DNA of 8,969 nucleotides from Deltaproteobacteria bacterium (lineage in GTDB: Bacteria; Desulfobacterota_B; Binatia; Bin18). Under the pieces are notes generated by a model that was not told the origin of the DNA, searched no databases, and saw nothing but the letters and a program-made list of their open reading frames with translations. Where the stretch lies: positions 1 through 8,969 of the forward strand of contig JAAXHF010000359.1 of assembly GCA_012271025.1 (NCBI GenBank), written 5' to 3'. Made by a program: the position numbers and the translations under genes. Below, in pieces: positions 1 to 5,784 of this stretch. Within the stretch, counting starts at the first letter, position 1, and each line of letters starts with the position of its first letter.

Positions 1-66
1 AACCCCGTCAGGTCCGGAAGGAAGCAGCGGTACCGATTTCATCCCTGTGCCGCAGGGCAGCCTAGC
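1..66 (+). ncRNA. ffs: Signal recognition particle RNA (4.5S/small SRP RNA), 3' part
   Basis: The window opens inside the conserved apical domain IV of bacterial SRP RNA. The block GTCAGGTCCGGAAGGAAGCA at about 7-26 is the almost invariant Ffh-binding loop with its GGAA tetraloop. The 5' half lies outside the window, and the 3' end is estimated at about position 66 because the closing stem cannot be paired here. The RNA joins Ffh to form the particle that brings nascent membrane proteins to FtsY. Its place just upstream of dnaX matches many bacterial genomes. The identity is very likely, while the exact 3' end is uncertain. Confidence 0.88.
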
Positions 67-113
67 TATCACCACTGACGGCAGAAGAACAGCTCTCCGC
101 AGCGTTGCCAGCC

Positions 114-1931
114 ATGAGTTATCTTGTTCTCGCCCGCAAGTGGCGTCCCCAGACCTTCGATCAGGTGGTCGGCCAGGAGCATGTGACCCGGACCCTGCAG
201 AACGCGATTCAGAGCGGTCGGATCGCCCACGCGTTTTTGTTCACCGGCCCGCGCGGCGTCGGCAAGACGACCATCGCCCGGCTGCTGGCCAAGGCGCTGA
301 ACTGCGAGGGCGGTCCAACGCCCCAGCCCTGCAACAGCTGTAGCAACTGCACCGAGATCAGCGCCGGCAGCTCAATCGACGTGATGGAAATTGACGGCGC
401 CTCGCATACCGGGGTCGATCACGTCCGCGACATTACCGAGGGGGTGCAGTACCGCCCGGCCAAGAGCCGCTTTCGGGTGGTCATTATCGACGAAGTCCAC
501 ATGCTGTCGAATCAGGCCTTTAACGCCCTGCTGAAAACCCTGGAGGAGCCGCCGGACCACGTCAAGTTCATCTTTGCCACCACCGAGGTCCAGAAAATTC
601 TGGCCACGATTGTGTCGCGCTGCCAGCGCTACGATTTCAGACGGATTTCGCTGCGGGACCTGCTCGGCCAGCTGAGCGCCCTGGCCGAGCACGAAGGCTT
701 TGCGTGTGACGAGGTCGGCCTGTCCCTGATCGCGCGTGAGGCGGACGGCAGTCTGCGGGATGCCGAGTCGCTGCTCGAACAGGTCGTGACCTGGGGTGAC
801 GGTCAGGTCAACGCCCAGACCGTCCGTCAGGCGCTCGGGGTGGCCGACCGCCAGGTCCTGTTTCAGATTATCGAGGCCATCCTGGCCAACGACCCGGCTG
901 CGGTGCTGCGCATCGCCGGCGATCTGTACGAGTACGGCTACGATCCACGTCGGCTGTGCCGCGATCTGCTGGAGCACTTTCATCATCTGGTCATCATCAA
1001 GGTGTGCGCCGACCCGGCCGTACTGAGCGACCTGCCCGACCATGAAGTCGCCGCAGTCCAGGACCAGGCCGCCACACGCTCGCTCGAAGACATCCAGCGT
1101 CTGTTCAGTCTGCTGTTGCGGGCCGAGGAAGAGATCAACCAGACCGCCTATCCCCAGCTGGCGGTCGAAATGAGCCTGGTCAAGCTGGCCAGCCAGCCGC
1201 CGGTCATGCCGATTGACGAGGCCCTGGCCCAGCTTCGGGCGCTGCGCGAGCAACTCACGACCTCCAGCCCGGACCCGATTCGCGCGCAGGAGCCAGCTCC
1301 GGCTAGCGGACAAGAGTCCGGCCCGGCTTCCACTCCAGCACCTAAGCCACACCCGCCCGCGCCAACGCCGCCGGTCTCACCCGCCCCCAGCCCGAGGCCC
1401 GACACGCCCCCCCCGGCCAAAGCGCCCCACTTGCAGCCGGTTCCTGACTCTCCGCCCAGCCCCGGCAACGGGGACCCTTGGGAGCGCCTGTTGGCCGCGG
1501 TCCAAAAGGACAAGCTGTCGCTGTTTTTTGCCCTTAAGTCGGGTCAGCTGCACGACCTCAGCCAGACCGTGCTGACCATTGGGGTGCGCAAAGAGCCGTA
1601 TTTCAAAGAACTCAGCCGCCAAGAGAACCGCACGATTCTGGAAGAGGCTGCGGGCCGGGTCTTTGGTCGGCCGCTGAGGATTGAGATAAGCAAGGGCGAG
1701 CCGCCACAGGCCACCACACAGGCTGAGCCAAACGGCACGGCCGCTCCGGCGTCCCCAAACGGGTCGCCGCCGGTTGCGGCCAGCCCGGCCGACGGACCGG
1801 CCGAGACACGCCCCAACAGTCCAGCGGCTACGGACGAAGACCCGCTGGTCCGGACCGTGCTCGACGTGCTCGGCGGAGAAGTCCAGAAGACCCGCATCCG
1901 GGGCGGCAGCGGTCGGCAGGGCGGGCAATGA
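114..1931 (+). CDS. dnaX: DNA polymerase III subunit gamma/tau
   Basis: This 605-residue protein is the ATPase of the DNA polymerase III clamp loader. It opens the beta clamp, and its tau form tethers polymerase cores and the DnaB helicase. The start at 114 gives the family N-terminus M-S-Y-x-V-L-A-R-K-W-R-P; an in-frame TTG at 105 is less likely, and no strong Shine-Dalgarno site is seen. Walker A (GPRGVGKT) is at residues 45-52, four zinc-binding cysteines are at 64, 73, 76 and 79, Walker B (DEVH) is at 126-129, and sensor 1 (FATTE) is at about 154-158. Clamp-loader domain III follows, then a Pro/Ala-rich linker (about 385-455) and a tau-type C-terminal domain with a second low-complexity stretch. 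A run of eight C at 1407-1414 in the linker could allow a short gamma form. It heads a cluster with the YbaB-family gene and recR. Confidence 0.96.
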   Translation: MSYLVLARKWRPQTFDQVVGQEHVTRTLQNAIQSGRIAHAFLFTGPRGVGKTTIARLLAKALNCEGGPTPQPCNSCSNCTEISAGSSIDVMEIDGASHTGVDHVRDITEGVQYRPAKSRFRVVIIDEVHMLSNQAFNALLKTLEEPPDHVKFIFATTEVQKILATIVSRCQRYDFRRISLRDLLGQLSALAEHEGFACDEVGLSLIAREADGSLRDAESLLEQVVTWGDGQVNAQTVRQALGVADRQVLFQIIEAILANDPAAVLRIAGDLYEYGYDPRRLCRDLLEHFHHLVIIKVCADPAVLSDLPDHEVAAVQDQAATRSLEDIQRLFSLLLRAEEEINQTAYPQLAVEMSLVKLASQPPVMPIDEALAQLRALREQLTTSSPDPIRAQEPAPASGQESGPASTPAPKPHPPAPTPPVSPAPSPRPDTPPPAKAPHLQPVPDSPPSPGNGDPWERLLAAVQKDKLSLFFALKSGQLHDLSQTVLTIGVRKEPYFKELSRQENRTILEEAAGRVFGRPLRIEISKGEPPQATTQAEPNGTAAPASPNGSPPVAASPADGPAETRPNSPAATDEDPLVRTVLDVLGGEVQKTRIRGGSGRQGGQ

Positions 1932-1988
1932 TACACCCCTGAGCAGAAAACCCCAGCGTCCACGGTGAAGGCACACACAGGAGTCGGT

Positions 1989-2315
1989 ATGGCAGATTTT
2001 AATATTGGCGACATCATGAAACAGGCCCAGCAGCTCCAGAGCCGGCTCAGCCAGGTCCAGGAAGAGGCCGCCCGCAAGACCGTCACCGTCACCGCCGGCG
2101 GCAGCATGGTCAGCGCCGAGGTCAACGGCGGGCTGGAGCTGGTATCGCTGACCATCGATCCGGTGCTGCTGGACGGCGACGAGGTAGACAGGGAGATGAT
2201 TCAAGACCTCGTCCTTGCGGCCGTCAATCAGGGCATCAACCAGGCCAAAAAGATGATGGCCGATGAGGTCGGCAAGCTGACCGGCGGACTCAAAATTCCC
2301 GGCCTGACGCCATGA
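1989..2315 (+). CDS. ybaB: YbaB/EbfC family nucleoid-associated protein
   Basis: This small protein of 108 residues belongs to the YbaB/EbfC family of dimeric DNA-binding proteins linked to nucleoid organisation, which usually lie between dnaX and recR. Family signs are the N-terminal helix rich in Q, K and M (DIMKQAQQLQSRLSQVQEE), the glycine-rich strand VTAGGSMVSAEVNGG, the segment LTIDPVLLDGDEVDREMIQDLV and a C-terminal helix carrying A-V-N-Q-G-I-N-Q-A-K-K-M-M. The ATG at 1989 is preferred over a GTG at 1965 because AGGAG lies five bases upstream (1979-1983) and the protein then has normal family length. Its stop overlaps the recR start by four bases (ATGA), which suggests translational coupling. 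The exact cellular role of the family is not fully settled. Confidence 0.95.
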   Translation: MADFNIGDIMKQAQQLQSRLSQVQEEAARKTVTVTAGGSMVSAEVNGGLELVSLTIDPVLLDGDEVDREMIQDLVLAAVNQGINQAKKMMADEVGKLTGGLKIPGLTP

Positions 2316-2908
2316 ACCTCACCCCGTCTCTGGCGCGTCTGGTCGAGCAGTTCGGCAGGCTGCCCGGCATCGGCGAAAAAACGGCCACCCGCCTGGCCAT
2401 GTTCATTCTGAACGCCGACCGTGAGTATGCCGAAGCGCTGGCCGAGGCGGTCTGGGCGGTCAAGGCCGAAACAACCCTGTGTCAAGAGTGCTTTGGTCTG
2501 GCCGAGGGCGAGCGCTGCGCCATCTGTCTCGATCCCAAGCGCAACGACGAGGCCATCTGTGTGGTTGAAGAACCGGCCGACCTGATAGCGCTGGAAAAGG
2601 TCCACGAGTATCGGGGCAGATATCACGTCCTGCACGGGGTCTTGTCGCCCCTCGACGGCATCGGTCCCGAAGAACTCAAGATCGCCCCGCTGCTGGAACG
2701 GCTGCGACGCGGCGCAGCCCAGGAGGTCATCATCGCCACCAATCCGACCACCGAGGGCGAAGCCACCGCGCTGTATCTGGCCAAAGTCATCAAGCCGCTC
2801 GGTCCGCGGGTCAGCCGCATCGCCCGTGGCATTCCCATGGGCGGCGATGTGGAATACACCGACGTGGTGACCCTGGGCCGGGCCCTCGAAGGACGGCGGG
2901 AGATGTAG
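2312..2908 (+). CDS. recR: Recombination protein RecR
   Basis: RecR, 198 residues and of normal family length, works with RecO (and RecF) to load RecA onto SSB-coated single-stranded DNA at gaps. The order of domains is complete: a helix-hairpin-helix at residues 14-31 (FGRLPGIGEKTATRLAMF), a four-cysteine zinc finger at C57, C60, C69 and C72, a Toprim domain with VVEEPADL near 84-91 and T-N-P-T-T-E-G-E at 143-150, and the C-terminal segment RIARGIPMGGDVEYTD, which resembles the family Walker-B-like region. It starts inside the stop of the YbaB-family gene with a 4-base ATGA overlap and has no strong Shine-Dalgarno site of its own, so coupled translation is likely. Nothing suggests damage. 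Confidence 0.97.
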   Translation: MNLTPSLARLVEQFGRLPGIGEKTATRLAMFILNADREYAEALAEAVWAVKAETTLCQECFGLAEGERCAICLDPKRNDEAICVVEEPADLIALEKVHEYRGRYHVLHGVLSPLDGIGPEELKIAPLLERLRRGAAQEVIIATNPTTEGEATALYLAKVIKPLGPRVSRIARGIPMGGDVEYTDVVTLGRALEGRREM

Positions 2909-2939
2909 CCGCCCGGCTCGGCTGGACAACGCGCCATAC

Positions 2940-2968
2940 TTTACACCCGCCCGGCCCTTTGCTACAAA
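2940..2968 (+). promoter_or_regulatory. Putative sigma-70-type promoter for tRNA-Asn
   Basis: TTTACA (2940-2945) and TACAAA (2963-2968) are separated by exactly 17 bases in the short gap between recR and the tRNA. The -10 box lies about 33 bases before the mature tRNA 5' end, which would leave a short 5' leader for RNase P to remove. This is inferred from motif match and spacing only. Confidence 0.4.
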
Positions 2969-3001
2969 AATCTGCCCGGACTGCTGCACTCACGCATATG
3001 A

Positions 3002-3077
3002 TCCTCGGTAGCTCAACCGGCAGAGCAATCGGCTGTTAACCGATGGGTTGTAGGTTCGAATCCTACCCGAGGAGCCA
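3002..3077 (+). tRNA. tRNA-Asn (anticodon GTT)
   Basis: A full cloverleaf can be folded. The acceptor stem TCCTCGG (3002-3008) pairs with CCGAGGA (3067-3073). The D arm is GCTC/GAGC (3011-3014 with 3023-3026). The anticodon stem ATCGG/CCGAT (3028-3032 with 3040-3044) encloses the loop CTGTTAA, with anticodon GTT at 3035-3037, which reads asparagine codons AAC and AAU. The T arm GTAGG/CCTAC encloses TTCGAAT (3055-3061). The discriminator is G3074 and the CCA end (3075-3077) is encoded. The tRNA marks the border between the conserved dnaX-recR block and the accessory genes to the right. I found no second copy of its 3' end that would mark an att site. Confidence 0.97.
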
Positions 3078-3106
3078 TCTTTTCGACCGCCAACTCAGGC
3101 GACCCG

Positions 3107-3514
3107 CTAAGACGCGTCGTTCTCTAACAACGCCGCGCCCTCAAGCCGTGCCGCCTTCTGATCGAAGGTGTACAGCGGCAGGGCTCCGGCTCGTTCGGCG
3201 GCGGTCACGATCATCATGTCGGAGAACCCGGCACCTCCGATACGGTAGCGAAATGCCGCACGAGCGACATCGTCGGCCGCCTCAATGACGAGCCCCTCGG
3301 TCGCCACCAGTTCTTCCAGTATCGTCGCAATCCGGTCACGGGAAAAGCCATAGGCCCGCTCCAGTACCCAGACGAGTTCAACCGCAACCTCACGACAGAC
3401 GTAGCCGGGACGGTCGGTCGTCAGTGATTCCAGCAACGCCCGGGCGGCCTCTGCCTGTTCGGCGTCGTCGCGGACCAGATAGCGAACCAGCACGTTGGTA
3501 TCGAGGGCGATCAT
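3107..3514 (-). CDS. vapC: PIN-domain ribonuclease toxin, VapC family
   Basis: This 135-residue PIN-domain protein is most likely the toxin of a type II toxin-antitoxin pair. VapC toxins are magnesium-dependent ribonucleases that often cut tRNA or rRNA and stop translation when not bound by their antitoxin. The expected acidic residues are present: D5 in the start motif M-I-A-L-D-T-N-V-L-V-R-Y, E46 in the helix E-V-A-V-E-L-V-W-V-L, D99 in G-F-S-D-M-M-I, and D118 in the late strand Y-T-F-D. The length is typical. Its ATG overlaps the end of the upstream antitoxin gene by four bases, so the pair is one operon. The gene converges on tRNA-Asn with about 30 bases between. The RNA target cannot be told from sequence. 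Confidence 0.9.
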   Translation of the reverse strand: MIALDTNVLVRYLVRDDAEQAEAARALLESLTTDRPGYVCREVAVELVWVLERAYGFSRDRIATILEELVATEGLVIEAADDVARAAFRYRIGGAGFSDMMIVTAAERAGALPLYTFDQKAARLEGAALLENDAS

Positions 3515-3744
3515 CTCTTGCGCGCCCCGTCGGCAACGGCCCGCTCCATTTCCTCCAGCGTGACGGCGGGGCCGTCATGCCGGAGCGCCCCGAACAGCCG
3601 ACCGATGGGACGCACGGGCAGGATGCGCACCTCACCGTCGGCAATGACGTAGCGCACTCGATCTCCAGCCTGAAGGCCCAGCGTTTCCCGCACGGGTTTG
3701 GGCAGGGTCGTTTGCCCTTTTTTCGTTATGGTAGATTCGATCAT
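3511..3744 (-). CDS. vapB: AbrB/SpoVT-family antitoxin, VapB-like
   Basis: This 77-residue protein has an N-terminal swapped-hairpin (AbrB/SpoVT) DNA-binding domain: S-T-I-T-K-K-G-Q-T-T-L-P-K-P-V-R-E-T-L-G followed by L-Q-A-G-D-R-V-R-Y. It fits an antitoxin that binds its own promoter. The C-terminal part (about 45-77, with V-T-L-E-E-M-E-R-A-V-A-D) is the usual place for the helix that wraps the toxin. GGAG stands about eight bases before the ATG on the - strand. The gene comes first in the operon and overlaps vapC by four bases, the usual antitoxin-toxin order. Regulation is probably by the toxin-antitoxin complex on the promoter just upstream. Confidence 0.9.
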   Translation of the reverse strand: MIESTITKKGQTTLPKPVRETLGLQAGDRVRYVIADGEVRILPVRPIGRLFGALRHDGPAVTLEEMERAVADGARKR

Positions 3745-3767
3745 GGCATCGTCTCCGTTTGCCTTTT

Positions 3768-3796
3768 AAGATAAAGAGATGCCTTACTCAAAGCAA
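3768..3796 (-). promoter_or_regulatory. Putative promoter of the vapBC operon
   Basis: On the - strand TTGCTT (3796-3791) and TATCTT (3773-3768) are spaced 17 bases apart, and the -10 box ends 23 bases before the vapB ATG. The -35 match is partial (TTG only). An AbrB-type antitoxin would be expected to bind in this area, but no clear operator palindrome was picked out. Confidence 0.33.
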
Positions 3797-4027
3797 TAAA
3801 GAAAGGAATTTGAAGGGGAGCCTGACCTTCATGACACACGCCACGCACCTCATGCTATGGACCGGGCGATTGCGGCCGAGCCGTGTGTCCATGGCCTCGC
3901 TGATTCGCCAGGCGGTCAGCGCATTTCGGATGCGGGAGGAGGGGTGGCCCGGAGGGCCGGGGTGGGTTGCCGCCGGATAACGCAAGACGCATAACACGTT
4001 CCCGGCGGGAGAGGAGAAGGCCCGGAT

Positions 4028-4050
4028 GGGGGGCGAACAGTTCGCCCCTC
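4028..4050. repeat. Perfect palindrome, hairpin-forming, downstream of the spondin-domain gene
   Basis: GGGGCGAAC (4030-4038) and GTTCGCCCC (4040-4048) are perfect complements around a single A. A G-T pair and a further G-C pair continue the stem to 4028 and 4050. It lies 10 bases past the stop of the - strand spondin-domain gene, so it could form a hairpin at the 3' end of that mRNA. No T-run follows on the - strand, so it is not a standard intrinsic terminator. It also resembles GC-rich palindromes that occur many times in some bacterial genomes, which only a genome search can show. Confidence 0.55.
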
Positions 4051-4060
4051 CTACCGGCCA

Positions 4061-5365
4061 TCAGTCATGGTCATGATCGTGGTCATGATCGTGGTCGTGG
4101 TCATCGTCATCGTCCTCATCAGTGATCTCGGTGACGATAAACCCCTGGGCTTCGGTCGACCACTCCAGCTCAAGCGTTTGCGTCCGCCCCATGGCGCTCG
4201 GGTCATTGGGGTCGGAGAACTGGACGCCGTGCAGGGCGATGGCGTCGCCATGCATGTCCGCAGTGGCACTCGACAGCATGGCCTCGGCATATTCAAGCCC
4301 GCCGAACTTGAGCACCATGATCTCCCGACTGATGGCAAAATGCGCCCCGCCCATGGCACTGGTTCCGCGCAGGGTCAGCCGGTGCGCGCCCGGGTCAAGC
4401 ACGCCGTAGTTCATGACGAGACCGAAGCCGCTGTCCTCCGCATCCATCTCGTCGGGGAAGTTGGCGGCCACGTCACCACGGGGCGAGCCGACCGCAGGAG
4501 ACCCGATTGGTTTTCCATCAACGAGCACCTCAAGGGTCAGGGGGTCGTCGTCCATCATGTCCATGTCGGACTCCATGTCGGACGACTCAAAGGCCCAGCC
4601 CCGGATCAGGCCGATACCGGCCACCGGGCCGGCCGTCGGTTGCTCAAGTGCGGCGCGGAAGGCGCGTTCCTCGACCAGCTCGAAGGTCAGCCTCGCCATG
4701 GGCTGGTCTGAAAACGGCGCGACACCCTGGGCGCTCATGATGCTGCCCGCCGGCATGCTGTCGGCATCGCCGGGGGAAAACATCATGCCGTCCTCAGTCC
4801 CGGCATCGTAGGGGAACAGCTCCACGGTGTGCGAGGCCAGCCAGTGGCCATGGTCATCATGGTCATCCCACAAGGACAGGCCGGAGACGCCGACGAACCA
4901 GTCCGGGCTGGGCGCGATCTTGCTGACCAGCGTGACCAGGGGAAAGGCATCGGTGACGGAGAAGTAAAAGGTCATGCTGACGGTCCCATTGCCGTCCGCC
5001 GGGGGCGTCTGGACAACGGTCAGCGCGTCGCCCATGCCGATCTGGGCTGCGATTTCCTCCTGCAACATGTCCGACATGCCCATTTCCGCGACCTGTTCGA
5101 GCCCAGGAGTGGCCATTTCCCCAGCCATCCACAGGCTGGCGTCGGCGTTGTGCACCGCACCGACGATGGCGGAGAAATGCGGATTGCTTGGATAGCCGGT
5201 GGGGTGGTTCTCGGCCGTCCAGGTGCCCTCAAATACCGCCCGGTAGGTCGCTGAGGAGAGCGGTTGGCCCCAGCCCGGGCTCGGGGCGCTGAGGAGCAGG
5301 GCGATGAGGCCCAGCCCGAGCCCGATGCCCCGGATACGGGCGCTGAGAAAGACAGGTGTTGCCAT
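4061..5365 (-). CDS. Secreted spondin-domain protein with Asp/His-rich C-terminus
   Basis: This 434-residue protein is probably exported. Residues 1-33 look like a signal peptide: basic residues R10 and R12, then G-I-G-L-G-L-G-L-I-A-L-L-L, with a likely cut near G33/Q34. A spondin N-terminal-type domain follows at about 40-205, recognised by Y-R-A-V-F-E-G-T-W, the segment P-S-N-P-H-F-S-A-I-V-G-A-V-H-N and V-E-L-F-P-Y-D-A-G-T-E-D-G. A second, beta-rich region carries G-I-G-L-I-R-G-W and resembles a repeat module of other secreted bacterial proteins. The protein ends in five Asp and six His-Asp pairs, a likely metal-binding tail. The start at 5365 is chosen because AAGGAGG lies eight bases upstream (5374-5380) and the signal peptide begins there; a longer in-frame start at 5641 would run into hsdR. 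The function is unknown; adhesion or metal binding is only an inference. Confidence 0.85.
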   Translation of the reverse strand: MATPVFLSARIRGIGLGLGLIALLLSAPSPGWGQPLSSATYRAVFEGTWTAENHPTGYPSNPHFSAIVGAVHNADASLWMAGEMATPGLEQVAEMGMSDMLQEEIAAQIGMGDALTVVQTPPADGNGTVSMTFYFSVTDAFPLVTLVSKIAPSPDWFVGVSGLSLWDDHDDHGHWLASHTVELFPYDAGTEDGMMFSPGDADSMPAGSIMSAQGVAPFSDQPMARLTFELVEERAFRAALEQPTAGPVAGIGLIRGWAFESSDMESDMDMMDDDPLTLEVLVDGKPIGSPAVGSPRGDVAANFPDEMDAEDSGFGLVMNYGVLDPGAHRLTLRGTSAMGGAHFAISREIMVLKFGGLEYAEAMLSSATADMHGDAIALHGVQFSDPNDPSAMGRTQTLELEWSTEAQGFIVTEITDEDDDDDHDHDHDHDHDHD

Positions 5366-5402
5366 ACGGTGTTCCTCCTTACAGGGTGTGTTTTGTATTT
5401 TT

Positions 5403-5441
5403 CCTACTACAGTAGGGTATACAATGTTGCAATGGTATTGC
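5403..5441. promoter_or_regulatory. Two inverted repeats between the divergent spondin-domain and hsdR genes
   Basis: CCTACT-AC-AGTAGG (5403-5416) and TGCAAT-GGT-ATTGCA (about 5429-5443) are perfect short inverted repeats in the 160-base divergent intergenic region. They lie 38-78 bases upstream of the spondin-domain ATG, where operators are usual. A TTGACA hexamer is present on the - strand (5457-5452) but no good -10 box stands at the right distance. On the + strand TTGTAT and TATACA (5394-5423) are 18 bases apart. Transcription-factor binding is likely but the factor is unknown. Confidence 0.33.
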
Positions 5442-5525
5442 ATTTTATCGCTGTCAATGCTTTGGGCTGACGAAGAGTGGGGCGGTTGACCATATGAGTC
5501 CGTTCTTGGCAGAGTGACCGGCGCA

Positions 5526-5738
5526 ATGGCGGACAAGAACCGGACCCCCGAACAGCAGGCGCGCGACACCATCGACACGATGTTGGAACAGGCCGGCTGG
5601 CAGGTCCAATCAAAAATCGACTTCAGCGCCGGCCTCGGCATCGCCGTCCGTGAATATCAAACAGATACCGGCCCGGCCGACTACGTGCTCTTCATCGACA
5701 GGAAACCCGTCGGCGTGGTCGAGGCCAAGAAAGAGTAA
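5526..5738 (+). CDS. hsdR: Type I restriction subunit R, N-terminal nuclease fragment (cut short by element copy 1)
   Basis: This is the 5' part of hsdR, 70 codons before a TAA stop. It holds the start of the PD-(D/E)xK nuclease domain of type I restriction enzymes, with the putative catalytic residues D52 (in G-P-A-D-Y-V-L-F), E66 and K68 (in V-V-E-A-K). The first 68 codons are hsdR sequence. The last two (K, E) and the stop belong to the inserted palindromic element that begins at 5730. When the 55 inserted bases are taken out, K68 joins P-E-H-W-G-Q-K-L-T-T-V-E-E-Q-S, the usual continuation in HsdR. The ATG at 5526 gives the usual M-A-D-K-start; a GTG at 5514 is also possible, and neither has a strong ribosome site. 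By itself the fragment is unlikely to be active. Confidence 0.8.
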   Translation: MADKNRTPEQQARDTIDTMLEQAGWQVQSKIDFSAGLGIAVREYQTDTGPADYVLFIDRKPVGVVEAKKE

Positions 5739-5784
5739 ACGTGTCCTCCAATCACATGAATTAATGTTGACACGTTTACTCTTT
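5730..5784 (-). mobile_element. Short palindromic mobile element, copy 1 (reverse orientation)
   Basis: This 55-base insertion in hsdR has arms AAAGAGTAAACGTGTC (5730-5745) and GACACGTTTACTCTTT (5769-5784), perfect 16-base inverted repeats, around a 23-base centre (5746-5768). Read on the - strand, the centre starts AACATTAATTCATG and matches the centre of copy 2 apart from one indel and three substitutions. The insertion point lies exactly between codons AAG (5727-5729) and CCG (5785-5787). It carries TAA in frame as its third codon and shifts the frame by one base. An ATG at 5764 in the centre opens the downstream frame. No protein is encoded and no target duplication is visible, so any movement must rely on an enzyme from elsewhere. 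The element family is not one I recognise. Confidence 0.85.

Larger units (their letters stand above)
3745..4060. other. Gene-poor stretch between vapB and the spondin-domain gene
   Basis: No convincing gene is seen here. The 3744 end carries the vapB ribosome site and putative promoter. The middle (about 3830-4020) is GC-rich, with purine runs and small inverted repeats such as GGCCC-GGA-GGGCC near 3947-3959. It reads like non-coding dispersed-repeat sequence, and short open frames on both strands have no recognisable protein character. The right end holds the perfect palindrome listed separately. Confidence 0.5.

Noticed and set aside
372..1352. Long - strand open frame opposite dnaX
   Set aside because: It lies wholly within dnaX, has no family character, and is explained by the GC-rich codon use of dnaX.
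1377..2204. Long - strand open frame opposite the dnaX 3' end and the YbaB gene
   Set aside because: It crosses two clear + strand genes, and its composition is that of a shadow frame.
2228..2989. - strand open frame opposite recR
   Set aside because: recR is complete with all motifs on the + strand, so this is an antisense shadow.
3043..3288. + strand open frame starting in tRNA-Asn
   Set aside because: It begins within the tRNA and runs antisense to vapC, so it is not a gene.
4067..4711. + strand open frame opposite the spondin-domain gene
   Set aside because: The - strand gene has a signal peptide, a strong ribosome site and recognised domains, whereas the + frame begins in the antisense of the His-Asp tail.
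5650..5763. Start of the large hsdR frame at ATG 5650
   Set aside because: The residues from 5650 to the element are the +1 frame of the nuclease region and have no HsdR character. The family sequence in this frame begins only at 5785.
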